Shown here piece by piece: positions 25,991 to 34,651 of a stretch of 64,000 nt of DNA. The notes beneath the pieces are model-generated. The model did no database searches. It saw nothing but the letters and a program-made list of their open reading frames with translations, and was not told the origin of the DNA. Positions within the stretch are counted from its first letter, which is position 1. Each line of letters starts with the position of its first letter. Made by a program: the position numbers and the translations under genes. Source of the DNA: Chitinophagaceae bacterium UBA7600 (GTDB taxonomy: Bacteria; Bacteroidota; Bacteroidia; Chitinophagales; Chitinophagaceae); the NCBI GenBank assembly GCA_002478885.1, contig DLKC01000004.1, positions 35,236-99,235 on the forward strand. The letters are read 5' to 3'.

Positions 25991-27991
25991 TTATTGCCTC
26001 AACACTTCAACCCTGTTGAAAATAGTATTGTCGCCGGAAAGATATTTCAACGAAATATCGCAACCATGCTCAAGCTTTTGCGCAAAGTATGCATCGCTGA
26101 GGTAAATGGTTTTGGTGATCCAGTTGCCGCTGTTACCGCAGGTTATTTTGTACGCTTCTTTCTTGCCGGAGGCACCGGTATAATTCAGCGACCATGAACC
26201 ATTGCCTTTATCAAGGTATATAATTTTTATCGCCACATTTTGTGCGCCGCTGTTGCCACCGAAGAATCTTTTGTCAAGTGCGAAGAACATCTCCGTCTTG
26301 TTTTCTTTCGATTCAAAACCACGGGCAAATCTTCCATATGGCTGATCGCCCGGCCCAACGCGCCAGTATCCCCTGCTGGTTGTGTTGGGAGAATACTGGA
26401 TAAGATAGCGGTAGTAATTATCGGGCAAAATATTTACGCCAATGTCGTTGATGACCATGCTTGCTTCACGGCGTTTTTGATAGGCCGTTGCCTTGTCGCC
26501 GCCGCCGCTTTCACCTGCTGCCATTTTTTGTTGCTTTCTTTTGCCTGCATTTTTTCCCTGCCGGTTAGGGTTTTTGTTTTGCTTGCCGGTACTGTAATCT
26601 TCGTTTTCGGCTCCCTCCATTTTTCCGTTGGTATCTTCAGTTATGTCGTTAATGTCGCCGCGTTTGGCGCCATAGGCAGCATACTCATCCACAATCTTAT
26701 TCACCCGGGACGGGTTTAAAAAATCGTTCTTAATATTAGATTCATTAATGCCTTGTTCGCCGGCACCGGCATCGTCATCTTCTTCGTTGTCATTTGCCGA
26801 ATAGCCTTTGCGCTGCATTTGTTTGTTGTATGCATCCATTTGTGCAGGGTCGAGAACCGGGCCATATTTAGATTCCGGAAAACGTTTAAGATCAGCTGCA
26901 TCCAGTCCATCGCGCAGCACACAAAAGGCGCCGGGCGATTTAGCAGGATTTTTTTGCCCCGCATAAAAATTAAAGAAATTGAAGGTGGAGGTGTCAACAG
27001 GGTTCTGCAAATACTTGGAAGATGTGTTGAAAATATCCAAACCAAAATGCAATGCAGAGCTAAGCAGTGCATACATGTTCCAGGCTTCATTCTGGCTGAA
27101 CCAGCGGCCCTGCACGGTTATTTCGCCGCGCAGCCTGCTGGAGTATTCGTTTTGAATGGTTTTGTCCTCCAGCTTCTGCAAGCGGTTATAATATTCCAAT
27201 TCGCCATTGAATTGATAAGTATGCGAGATATTGCCGGCTTTTACCCAAACGTCGGGGAGGTTGGTGGTAAGCCAGTTCAGATACCTGCCATCGTTGGCCT
27301 GGTTTACCAGCAGGTTGATCTTTGGTTTTGCATTTGCGCAAAGATTGTACATGTATTTCCAAACGTCCTGTTTAAAGCTGGTCCATTGCTCATCTGTCAT
27401 GTTATACTTTGAGTCTGTTGGATAGCCTTTGTACGGCGTAATGTCGCCGGTGCTGCCTTCAGCGCTCATCCAGAGAATGATTTTATTTCGAAGGTCCGCA
27501 GGGTATTTTTCAATATGGTCAAATACTGCCTGCATCATGCCATAATACCTTTTTTTGTAGGCATCGCTGAAATACCATGGATAATCCGCCAGTTTCTTTT
27601 TAGTGTTCGTTGTTACTTTAGGAACACCATTACTGTAAAGCCATTCAGGGCTGTGAGGGCCGACCCATACCATAAAGCCGATACTGAGATTGTGAGAGGC
27701 GGCAAACTTCATTTGGTTGTCAAAATAATCCCAATCGAATTTGTCTTTTTCAGGTTCAAGTTGTTTCCACTGGTAAACAATATACCAGCCCTTCAGGTAA
27801 GGATATTGCGACATATCTGTTGCCGAATAATTACCGCCACCCCATACGCCCCAGATATTGCCCCGTCCTGCGCCATCATTGGCCGCTGCAGTTGTGTTGT
27901 TTTCTGCAGGTTTATTCTCCCCGGTATGCACCGAGCAGAAAGTCATGGAGAGCAGGCAAATAATACTCAAGGTTATTTTACTGTAGATCAT
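25991..27991 (-). CDS. Secreted glycoside-hydrolase-like TIM-barrel protein with charged linker
   Basis: 666 residues with an N-terminal signal (hydrophobic 6-17, then CSVHTG; the lipobox is imperfect, with Phe before Cys). Residues about 45-380 look like a GH42/GH5-type TIM barrel: NIWGVWGGGNYS, YQWKQLEPEKDKFDWDYFD, FMVWVGPHSPEWLYSNGVPK, LWMSAEGSTGD (Glu a candidate catalytic acid). Residues about 398-497 are a low-complexity insert, first acidic (DNEEDDDAG) then very basic (GKRKQQKM), predicted disordered. The C-terminal part (about 505-666) is a beta-sandwich-like domain (YWRVGPGDQPYGRFAR, GSWSLNYTG). Substrate unknown. It is monocistronic. Confidence 0.7.
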   Translation of the reverse strand: MIYSKITLSIICLLSMTFCSVHTGENKPAENNTTAAANDGAGRGNIWGVWGGGNYSATDMSQYPYLKGWYIVYQWKQLEPEKDKFDWDYFDNQMKFAASHNLSIGFMVWVGPHSPEWLYSNGVPKVTTNTKKKLADYPWYFSDAYKKRYYGMMQAVFDHIEKYPADLRNKIILWMSAEGSTGDITPYKGYPTDSKYNMTDEQWTSFKQDVWKYMYNLCANAKPKINLLVNQANDGRYLNWLTTNLPDVWVKAGNISHTYQFNGELEYYNRLQKLEDKTIQNEYSSRLRGEITVQGRWFSQNEAWNMYALLSSALHFGLDIFNTSSKYLQNPVDTSTFNFFNFYAGQKNPAKSPGAFCVLRDGLDAADLKRFPESKYGPVLDPAQMDAYNKQMQRKGYSANDNEEDDDAGAGEQGINESNIKNDFLNPSRVNKIVDEYAAYGAKRGDINDITEDTNGKMEGAENEDYSTGKQNKNPNRQGKNAGKRKQQKMAAGESGGGDKATAYQKRREASMVINDIGVNILPDNYYRYLIQYSPNTTSRGYWRVGPGDQPYGRFARGFESKENKTEMFFALDKRFFGGNSGAQNVAIKIIYLDKGNGSWSLNYTGASGKKEAYKITCGNSGNWITKTIYLSDAYFAQKLEHGCDISLKYLSGDNTIFNRVEVLRQ

Positions 27992-28226
27992 AGTTTGCTG
28001 TTTTAGACCGGTATTTTATCAATGTTCGGCCATAAGCCCGGATGAAAGAAACGATTATCATGCCGAAATTAAGCACTGCATTTAAATATAACGCGGTAAA
28101 TAAGACTGTTTTTAGTGAATAAGTTTAACCCCGTGGCAGGGCATTATAAGTTTTGGTTAAGGGCCATTTTCTTTTGATATTTTCAGTATCATTGCTGCAT
28201 AATTAAAATACCAAAACATTTAACCT

Positions 28227-29648
28227 GTGGTTTTTAACTCATTAACGTTCGTCGCATTCTTTATAATTGTTACCACCCTTTTCTTTATTCTGCCACATAG
28301 ATTCAGATGGCTGCTTTTGCTGGCGGCAAGCTGCTATTTCTATATGTATTTTTTACCGGTATACATACTTATTCTCGGATTTACCATTTTCGTGGATTAT
28401 TTCGCCGGTATTTACATAGCAAGAACTGAAGGGCGTAAACGCAAGCTATGGCTGATCTGTAGCCTGGTCGCAAACATTGGGGTGCTGGCTTTTTTTAAAT
28501 ACTATAATTTTTTAAACTACAATATAACCCAGGTAATGGGTGATTTCGGTTATAAGAATCCCATTCCTCACCTGAGTATATTGTTGCCGGTGGGACTCTC
28601 TTTTCACACGTTCCAGGCAATGAGTTATACCATCGAGGTGTATCGCGGACATCAAAAGCCCGAGAAACATTTTGGTATTTATGCACTGTATGTAATGTTT
28701 TACCCGCAACTGGTTGCCGGCCCGATTGAAAGGCCGCAAAACATTCTTCACCAGTTTCATGAGAAGAAATACTTTGACTATGACCGCGTGGTAGACGGCC
28801 TGCGCATCATGCTTTGGGGTTTTGTAAAAAAACTGATCGTCGCCGACAGGCTTGCTACCTACGTTGACGCAGTTTATAATAACGCAGAACACCACAGCGG
28901 CGTTACCATGATTGTTGCCACCTGTTTTTTTGCGTTCCAGATATATTGCGATTTTTCGGGTTATTCCGACATCGCCATTGGTGCGGCCAAAGTAATGGGC
29001 TACGATCTTATGACCAATTTCAGGCGGCCGATCCTTGTTTCAAAAAGTGTACAGGAAGTGTGGCAGCGATGGCATATCTCATTGACAACCTGGTTCAGGG
29101 ATTACCTGTATTTCCCACTCGGCGGCAACAGGCGCGGGCAATGGATCACCATGCGTAACATGCTGATCGTATTTGCTATCAGCGGCCTTTGGCATGGCGC
29201 CAACTGGACCTTTGTGATATGGGGTTTACTTAATGGTTCCTTTATCGTTATCGAAAATATTTTTAAACCGGTTTTTCGGAAAATACACAAGCTGCTGGGG
29301 CCAACCTCCAATTTTTTCAGGGCGGTGGCGACCTTTTTGGTATGTACGTCCAGCGCTACATTCTTTCGTGCAAACACCGTCGGCGATGGTTGGTATATCT
29401 GGAAGTCGATGTTCACACTCAAGCCGGGTAATTTTTATATGGGCGAACCCCCAACATCGTTCGGGTACTATATTTTCGCGGTGGCCCTCCTGGTTATTAC
29501 CGAACATGTAACGGAATTTTATCCCAATATAAAACTGGTAAGAAACGACAATGTTGTAATAAGGTATACAGGCTATGTGCTGATCCTCACCATCATGCTG
29601 ATGGTAGGCGTTTTCAATGGTGGTCAGTTTATCTATTTCCAGTTCTAA
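28227..29648 (+). CDS. MBOAT family O-acyltransferase (AlgI-like)
   Basis: 473 residues starting at GTG, with about 10-12 membrane segments. It transfers acyl (usually acetyl) groups across the inner membrane to extracellular polysaccharide or peptidoglycan. Family signs include KYYNFLNYN, LLPVGLSFHTFQAMSYTIEVYRG, YPQLVAGPIERP, the cytoplasmic QRWHISLTTWFRDYLYFPLGG and the active-site His in GLWHGANWTF (H323). The next gene, starting 10 bp downstream on the same strand, encodes an SGNH-like protein, a common AlgI-AlgJ/PatA-PatB type partnership. No polysaccharide synthesis cluster is adjacent, so the acceptor is unknown. Confidence 0.93.
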   Translation: MVFNSLTFVAFFIIVTTLFFILPHRFRWLLLLAASCYFYMYFLPVYILILGFTIFVDYFAGIYIARTEGRKRKLWLICSLVANIGVLAFFKYYNFLNYNITQVMGDFGYKNPIPHLSILLPVGLSFHTFQAMSYTIEVYRGHQKPEKHFGIYALYVMFYPQLVAGPIERPQNILHQFHEKKYFDYDRVVDGLRIMLWGFVKKLIVADRLATYVDAVYNNAEHHSGVTMIVATCFFAFQIYCDFSGYSDIAIGAAKVMGYDLMTNFRRPILVSKSVQEVWQRWHISLTTWFRDYLYFPLGGNRRGQWITMRNMLIVFAISGLWHGANWTFVIWGLLNGSFIVIENIFKPVFRKIHKLLGPTSNFFRAVATFLVCTSSATFFRANTVGDGWYIWKSMFTLKPGNFYMGEPPTSFGYYIFAVALLVITEHVTEFYPNIKLVRNDNVVIRYTGYVLILTIMLMVGVFNGGQFIYFQF

Positions 29649-29658
29649 ACTCATTATA

Positions 29659-30597
29659 ATGAATAAAGGTTACGGCAAATTCTTTAAAAAATTATTCATC
29701 CTGCTGGTGGTAATGTTTGTGGTTGACAGGGTAGTGGGTTCCATCATCGAGCACTATTTCGAAGATGAGCCGATGGGTGATTCTGCAGCCTTTGCACATG
29801 CCATCAACGATCCCGAAGAAGACGTGCTTATTTACGGCAGCTCCAGGGCAGTACATACCTACGACCCAAGAATATTCACCGATTCATTAGGGCTCTCCTG
29901 TTTCAACTGCGGACGCAATGCCTCCAATGTAATCTATCACTCCGCAATATTGCCTGCAGCGATTAATGGTACGCACAAACCCAAGGCCATTATTTTAGAT
30001 CTCACGCCAAAGGAAATTGCCTGGCGCTCAGGTCCCTTTGGTGCAGATGCTTTAGCCGGAATGATTCTTCCGTATGTGCTAACCAACGAACACTTTGCAA
30101 AACTTGCACTCGACCTGTTCCCTAAAGAGTACTATAAGGCGCAGGTATCAAAACTGTATGCCTATAATTCCCTTATCCTTTCTATTGTAAGAAATCACAG
30201 CCGCACAAAAAACGACAATGTCAATGGCTACCAGCCCTTGCATGGGAGCAAGGTGGCACCAACACCCGATAATGTTACTTCGCTTACGAGAGATTCAGTC
30301 GACCAGTATTCAAAGGAACAACTGGAGTTTTTTGTAAAGTCTGTAACCGAAAAAAACATCCCGTTGTTTGTGATCATTTCGCCAATGTATGCGCAGCCGT
30401 TTGCAGATAACGAAGCCCTCATCCAAAGCAAGGCCATACTCGCCAAATACGGCGTAAAGTTGTGGGATTATGGCACTGATCCGCGCTATGTGCAAAAGCC
30501 GCTCTTTTACGATTTTAACCACATGAATGTTAAAGGTGCGGAAATGTTCTCCCGGGAAATTGCCTCCCGCATTAAGGCCAGCGGCGTGGGTAAATAA
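29659..30597 (+). CDS. SGNH/GDSL-like membrane-anchored protein, MBOAT partner
   Basis: 312 residues from the ATG at 29659; an in-frame extension into the MBOAT gene is not preferred. One N-terminal membrane helix (about 10-30, KKLFILLVVMFVVDRVV) anchors a periplasmic domain. The SGNH block I-like motif is DVLIYGSSRAV (Ser about 61-62), and the late FYDFNHMNVKGAEMF (Asp and His) supplies the other catalytic residues as in AlgJ/PatB-type acetyltransferases. It is coupled to the MBOAT gene (10 bp gap), so it probably completes O-acylation of an envelope glycan. Confidence 0.82.
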   Translation: MNKGYGKFFKKLFILLVVMFVVDRVVGSIIEHYFEDEPMGDSAAFAHAINDPEEDVLIYGSSRAVHTYDPRIFTDSLGLSCFNCGRNASNVIYHSAILPAAINGTHKPKAIILDLTPKEIAWRSGPFGADALAGMILPYVLTNEHFAKLALDLFPKEYYKAQVSKLYAYNSLILSIVRNHSRTKNDNVNGYQPLHGSKVAPTPDNVTSLTRDSVDQYSKEQLEFFVKSVTEKNIPLFVIISPMYAQPFADNEALIQSKAILAKYGVKLWDYGTDPRYVQKPLFYDFNHMNVKGAEMFSREIASRIKASGVGK

Positions 30598-30612
30598 ATT
30601 GCCGTATTAATA

Positions 30613-30670
30613 TTTTTTTGTAGCCGGCATCTGTGCCAATGGCATCGCCTCTTGCGTCGCACACTTGTGC
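30613..30670 (+). repeat. Dispersed element, copy 14 (short form)
   Basis: TTTTTTTGTAGCCGGC box, TGTGCCAATGGCATCG, then core CTTGCGTCGCACACTTGTGC at 30651-30670. It ends 5 bp from the eutC stop. Nearly consensus over its whole length. Confidence 0.88.
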
Positions 30671-30675
30671 TTTCG

Positions 30676-31440
30676 TTATTGTGGCAACAAACCCATATTG
30701 TCTTTTAGTTGCACGCCCGATAACTTCAAGCGCAGCGATTCCTTAACAAGGTAGAATATTTTTTCAGCTGCGTGCGCTACTGTCATGCCTTCGGGCCTGA
30801 TGTTCGAAATACAGTTTCTTCTTTCATCGGTTGTGCCAACAGAAGGTTCATAAGTGAGATATGCGCCCAGGCTGTCGTGTGAGCTAAGGCCCGGCCTTTC
30901 GCCAATGAGTATCAGCGACAGGGTAGCTTTTAACAACGAACCTGTTTCATCTGCCACTGCAACCCGCCCCTGTTCGACCAGGCAAAGTGGTGCAATGCGC
31001 AGGTTGGCCTGCTGTAATACCGGGATCAACAGTTTAATCAACGGAATGGCATTGTCATTAACAGCAGCGGCGGAAAGTCCGTCGGCAATCGTGATGGCAA
31101 TATCATAGCCCCCACTTTCAAACAAGACTAACTGCTTATGCGAATCGGCATGCAGCTGTCTGCCAAAATCTGGTCTCTGTAAATATTTATGCCTTGTATT
31201 TGCACGGCTTTGTAAATAAAAATATGGTATGCGCAAAGCTTCGAGCGCCTGGATGAACAAAACGCTGTTTATTTGGGAATAGACAGCATCCCTGGCATGT
31301 GCATGCGCAAGCCTGAATTCAAGCAATGCCTTTAGCGGCAGCGCAGCGCCTGTTTTACCCAAAGCAATACGGGCAGTAGTATATGCTTTTAATGAAGACC
31401 ACGGGTCTTGTTGAACGGTAATTTTTTTTAATTCTGACAT
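30676..31440 (-). CDS. eutC: Ethanolamine ammonia-lyase small subunit EutC
   Basis: 254 residues, matching EutC throughout: DPWSSLKAYTTARIALGKTGAALPLKALLEFRLAHAHARDAV at the N-terminus, DGLSAAAVNDNA in the middle, and GERPGLSSHDSLGAYLTYEPSVGTTDERRNCISNIRPEGM near 185-230. With EutB it forms the adenosylcobalamin-dependent enzyme that splits ethanolamine into acetaldehyde and ammonia. It is the last gene of the permease-eutB-eutC operon. The 117-bp gap after eutB is unusually long and filled by a degenerate repeat. Confidence 0.96.
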   Translation of the reverse strand: MSELKKITVQQDPWSSLKAYTTARIALGKTGAALPLKALLEFRLAHAHARDAVYSQINSVLFIQALEALRIPYFYLQSRANTRHKYLQRPDFGRQLHADSHKQLVLFESGGYDIAITIADGLSAAAVNDNAIPLIKLLIPVLQQANLRIAPLCLVEQGRVAVADETGSLLKATLSLILIGERPGLSSHDSLGAYLTYEPSVGTTDERRNCISNIRPEGMTVAHAAEKIFYLVKESLRLKLSGVQLKDNMGLLPQ

Positions 31441-31474
31441 TTTGTTGCCGGTAAAAATTGATGACAGGACATCT

Positions 31475-31557
31475 CCTCTGATCGTGCGATCCCGAATCCT
31501 TCGTCCATTACAGGCACAGCATAAGCATCATCCTTACTGCAGTGCCGGGCTCAAAAA
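31475..31557 (-). repeat. Dispersed element, copy 15 (degenerate, inside the eut operon)
   Basis: On the minus strand: TTTTTGAGCCCGGCACTG, GATGATGC, a spacer, then GATTCGGGATCGCACGATC, resembling the insert right arm plus core. It occupies most of the eutB-eutC gap and begins at the eutB stop. Confidence 0.5.
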
Positions 31558-32931
31558 TTATTGTATAATTCCTTTTATCAGTTCGCCCCGGATACTGTTG
31601 AAAGCTGTGCCTTCAGTTATGATACCTTGCTTATGCAACCAATCTTCAAACTCAGGTGCAGGCCTTAGCCCCAACAGTTTTCTTAAAAATAAGGCATCGT
31701 GAAAAGAAGTGCTCTGGTAGTTTAGCAGAATATCGTCGGCACCCGGCACACCCATGATGTAGTTACAGCCTGCGACGGCGAGCAGCACGAGCAAATTATC
31801 CATATCATCCTGGTCGGCCTCGGCATGATTGGTATAGCAAACATCCATCCCCATCGGCAGGCCGAGCAGCTTTGCGCAGCAATGATCCTCGAGCGCAGCA
31901 CGTATAATCTGTTTGCCGTCGAACAGGTATTCAGGCCCGATAAAGCCAACCACCGAATTCACCAGGTGTGGCTTAAAATGCCGGGCCACCGCGTAAGCCC
32001 TGGCTTCGCATGTCTGCTGGTCGATCCCGTCATGTGCATTGGCCGACAATGAACTACCCTGCCCGGTTTCGAAATACATCACGTTACTACCGACGGTGCC
32101 CCTTTGCAGCGATTGCGCTGCATCATGCGCCTCCTGCAAAAGATTGATGTCAATACCGAAACTGCTGTTTGTTTTTTCTGTTCCGCCGATTGACTGGAAT
32201 ACGAGATCCACTGGCGCATTTTGATTGATAAGATCAATCGTTGATGTTACATGGCACAACACGCAGCTTTGTGTTGGTATGGCATATTTCTGGCGTACCT
32301 CGTCGAGCATATGCAACAAAGTGGCTACCGCTGCCGGACTGTCTGTTGCCGGGTTAATGCCGATCATCGCGTCGCCGCTGCCATAGAGTAAGCCATCTGC
32401 AATACTTGCCGCAATACCTCTCGGGTCATCGGTGGGGTGATTGGGTTGTAGCCGCACAGACAGCCTCCCCTTTAACCCGATCGTATTCCGGAACCGGGTG
32501 ATGACCTCACATTTTTGTGCAACACTTACCAGGTCCTGGTTACGCATTAGTTTACAAACCGCGGCAACCATCTCCGGTGTGAGGCCTGCTGCGAGTTGCT
32601 GAAGCGTTGCGGTGTCGGCATCGTCACTCAGCAGCCAGTCCCTGAATTGCCCGACGGTAAAATGGCTCACCGGGGCGAAAGAAACGGCGTCGTGTGTATC
32701 GATGATCAGCCTTGTTACTTCGTCCGATTCATAAGGGATCAGTACTTCCTGCAGGAATTTTTTCAGTGGAACGTCGGCCAGCGCAAATTGCGCGGCAACC
32801 CTTTCTTCATAACTGGCAGCGGTAAGTCCGGCCAACGCATCCCCACTCCTGAAAGGCGTTGCTTTTGCCAGCAATGTTTTCAGATTACTGAATGTATAAT
32901 TACGGTTGCGTATGCTGCAATGGTAAGCCAT
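31558..32931 (-). CDS. eutB: Ethanolamine ammonia-lyase large subunit EutB
   Basis: 457 residues, the usual EutB length. It begins MAYHCSIRNRNYTFSNLKTLLAKA and contains the TIM-barrel substrate and cofactor motifs LQPNHPTDDPRGIAASIADGLLYGSGDAMIGINPATDS, FETGQGS, MDVCYTNHAEADQDDMDNLL and GVPGADDILLNYQSTSFHD. It catalyses the radical adenosylcobalamin reaction with EutC. The permease gene ends 40 bp upstream on the same strand. No microcompartment shell, EutA reactivase or EutE-type aldehyde dehydrogenase gene is nearby. Confidence 0.97.
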   Translation of the reverse strand: MAYHCSIRNRNYTFSNLKTLLAKATPFRSGDALAGLTAASYEERVAAQFALADVPLKKFLQEVLIPYESDEVTRLIIDTHDAVSFAPVSHFTVGQFRDWLLSDDADTATLQQLAAGLTPEMVAAVCKLMRNQDLVSVAQKCEVITRFRNTIGLKGRLSVRLQPNHPTDDPRGIAASIADGLLYGSGDAMIGINPATDSPAAVATLLHMLDEVRQKYAIPTQSCVLCHVTSTIDLINQNAPVDLVFQSIGGTEKTNSSFGIDINLLQEAHDAAQSLQRGTVGSNVMYFETGQGSSLSANAHDGIDQQTCEARAYAVARHFKPHLVNSVVGFIGPEYLFDGKQIIRAALEDHCCAKLLGLPMGMDVCYTNHAEADQDDMDNLLVLLAVAGCNYIMGVPGADDILLNYQSTSFHDALFLRKLLGLRPAPEFEDWLHKQGIITEGTAFNSIRGELIKGIIQ

Positions 32932-32971
32932 ATATCAACGAAGACAAATGTAAGAATCAATCCGCCAGGTG

Positions 32972-34309
32972 CTAAATTTCGGTTGCAGCCTGCATCACCA
33001 GGTCTTCCCGCAATGTCTTGTGTTTTTTTAGCGCAACAAAAATCCAAAGCACAACTACAAGGCCTGCAAAGAATATAATACTGAGTATAAGGTTATAGAT
33101 AATAATAGCAATGAGGCACACCAGTGAAAGCAACAAAGCGATCCATGGAAAATAAGGATAGAAAGGCGTTTTGAATGTTGCCGTTTCCAGCTTTGCTTTA
33201 CTGCGCATTACAAGTAGCGCCACCATGCTGATGCAATACATGAGCACCGCGCCCAGCGCCGATATGATAATCACTTTATCTGTCGTACCGGTAAAAATAG
33301 AGATCAGTCCAACGACCCCGCCTGCGATCAGTGCATTATTTGGCGTGCGGAACCGGTTGTTCAGCCGGGAAAGAAAGGATGGAAGAAAACCGGCTCTTGC
33401 CATCGCAAATATTTGCCTTGAATAGCCAATGATAAGGCCGTGAAAGGAAGCGATTAGCCCAAACAGGCCAATGCCTGCAAATACTTTTGTCCAGTTGTTC
33501 GTTTTGCCCAGCACCATGCTTATCGACTCAGGCAGCGGGTAATCAATATTGGCGAGTTTTTGCCAATCGCCGATACCTCCACTCAGTATCATTACACCAA
33601 GTGTTAGCAATACCAACGTAACAATACCCAGGATATAACCACGGGGAATATTGCGGTGTGGCTCGTGCACTTCCTCTGCCACCATGGCCACGCCTTCAAT
33701 GCCGAGATAAAACCAGACTGCAAACGGCAACGCCGCGAAAATGCCCTGCACACCATAAGGCATGTTGTTATGCATAAAATTATCCACTTTAAACGAGGGT
33801 GCCACAATGCCCATAAATAACAGCAGTTCTATCACAGCGAGAATGGTTACCAGCAGTGTAAAAACGGCTGACTCTTTTATGCCAAGCATGTTGATCGCGG
33901 TAAATAGCACATAGCAGGTGACGGCAGTGGAAAGCACACCTGTTCCGGGATAAAGAAAATGTACATAGCTACCGAGTGCAAACGCGATGGCAGGCGGGGC
34001 AAAAACAAATTCAATAAGGGTGGCATAACCTGCCAACAGCGCGCCTATGGGTCCAAAAGCGCGGTATGCATAGGCAAAAGGCCCACCGGCATTGGGTATC
34101 CCGGTCGTTAATTCTGTAAAACTGAAAATAAAGCATACATACAAAACGGTAACGAGTAAGGTGGCGATTAAAAAGCCCATAGTGCCGGCAACGCCCCAGC
34201 CATAATTCCAGCCAAAATATTCGCCCGATATAACGAGACCAACGGCAATGCCCCATAAATGAACAGGTCGCAAAACTTTTTTTAGTGATACATCGTTGCT
34301 GTTGCTCAT
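32972..34309 (-). CDS. APC-family amino acid/ethanolamine permease
   Basis: 445 residues with about 12 membrane segments, of the amino acid-polyamine-organocation family. The N-terminus (LRPVHLWGIAVGLVISGEYFGWNYGWGVAG) matches ethanolamine permeases, which replace the usual APC GxG(I/A) start motif with the SGEYFGWN form. It is the first gene of the operon with eutB and eutC, so import of ethanolamine is the probable role. The substrate is inferred from context and this signature. Confidence 0.9.
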   Translation of the reverse strand: MSNSNDVSLKKVLRPVHLWGIAVGLVISGEYFGWNYGWGVAGTMGFLIATLLVTVLYVCFIFSFTELTTGIPNAGGPFAYAYRAFGPIGALLAGYATLIEFVFAPPAIAFALGSYVHFLYPGTGVLSTAVTCYVLFTAINMLGIKESAVFTLLVTILAVIELLLFMGIVAPSFKVDNFMHNNMPYGVQGIFAALPFAVWFYLGIEGVAMVAEEVHEPHRNIPRGYILGIVTLVLLTLGVMILSGGIGDWQKLANIDYPLPESISMVLGKTNNWTKVFAGIGLFGLIASFHGLIIGYSRQIFAMARAGFLPSFLSRLNNRFRTPNNALIAGGVVGLISIFTGTTDKVIIISALGAVLMYCISMVALLVMRSKAKLETATFKTPFYPYFPWIALLLSLVCLIAIIIYNLILSIIFFAGLVVVLWIFVALKKHKTLREDLVMQAATEI

Positions 34310-34651
34310 GCTTGTGAAACTACGTTATTCCTGATAAGGCAGAAAAGAAAGCGCTTGTTTTTTTCTTTTGAACCGGGTTAAAGACCTGGCATGAAGCTGG
34401 CGTAGCGCCCGGCAGGAGCGAATCGGATCTGCCGTAGGAATAAGCATCGCGGTTGCCTGCATCGGCTATAAGCAGCGATTTGCAGCATGTGTATAATTAA
34501 TCAAACGGTTGCATTGGTTTTACCGGAAACTATTATTTAATTTATACTGGTTTTTGGATAGGTGCACTGCAGCCGAAGTGTGCGACGCAACAATGTTGAG
34601 CAGCATTACAGGCGCCGGCTACACCAATAAAAAACCTTAACCAGCGATTGC
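34310..34651. other. Divergent intergenic region upstream of eut and GH116 genes
   Basis: 342 bp. It holds element copy 16 (34575-34634). I looked for a cobalamin riboswitch box on the minus strand ahead of the eut operon and saw none. No clear TAnnTTTG box was found. Confidence 0.5.
34575..34634 (-). repeat. Dispersed element, copy 16 (short form)
   Basis: On the minus strand: TTTTTTATTGGTGTAGCCGG, CTGTAATGCTGC, then GTTGCGTCGCACACTTC. It ends 18 bp before the GH116-like start codon. Confidence 0.85.

Noticed and set aside
26753..27412. 219-codon open frame opposite the glycosidase-like gene
   Set aside because: Antisense to a protein with clear signal and domains; Cys- and Arg-rich noise with no motif.
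34310..34651. Cobalamin riboswitch upstream of the eut operon
   Set aside because: No B12-box-like sequence was found on the minus strand.
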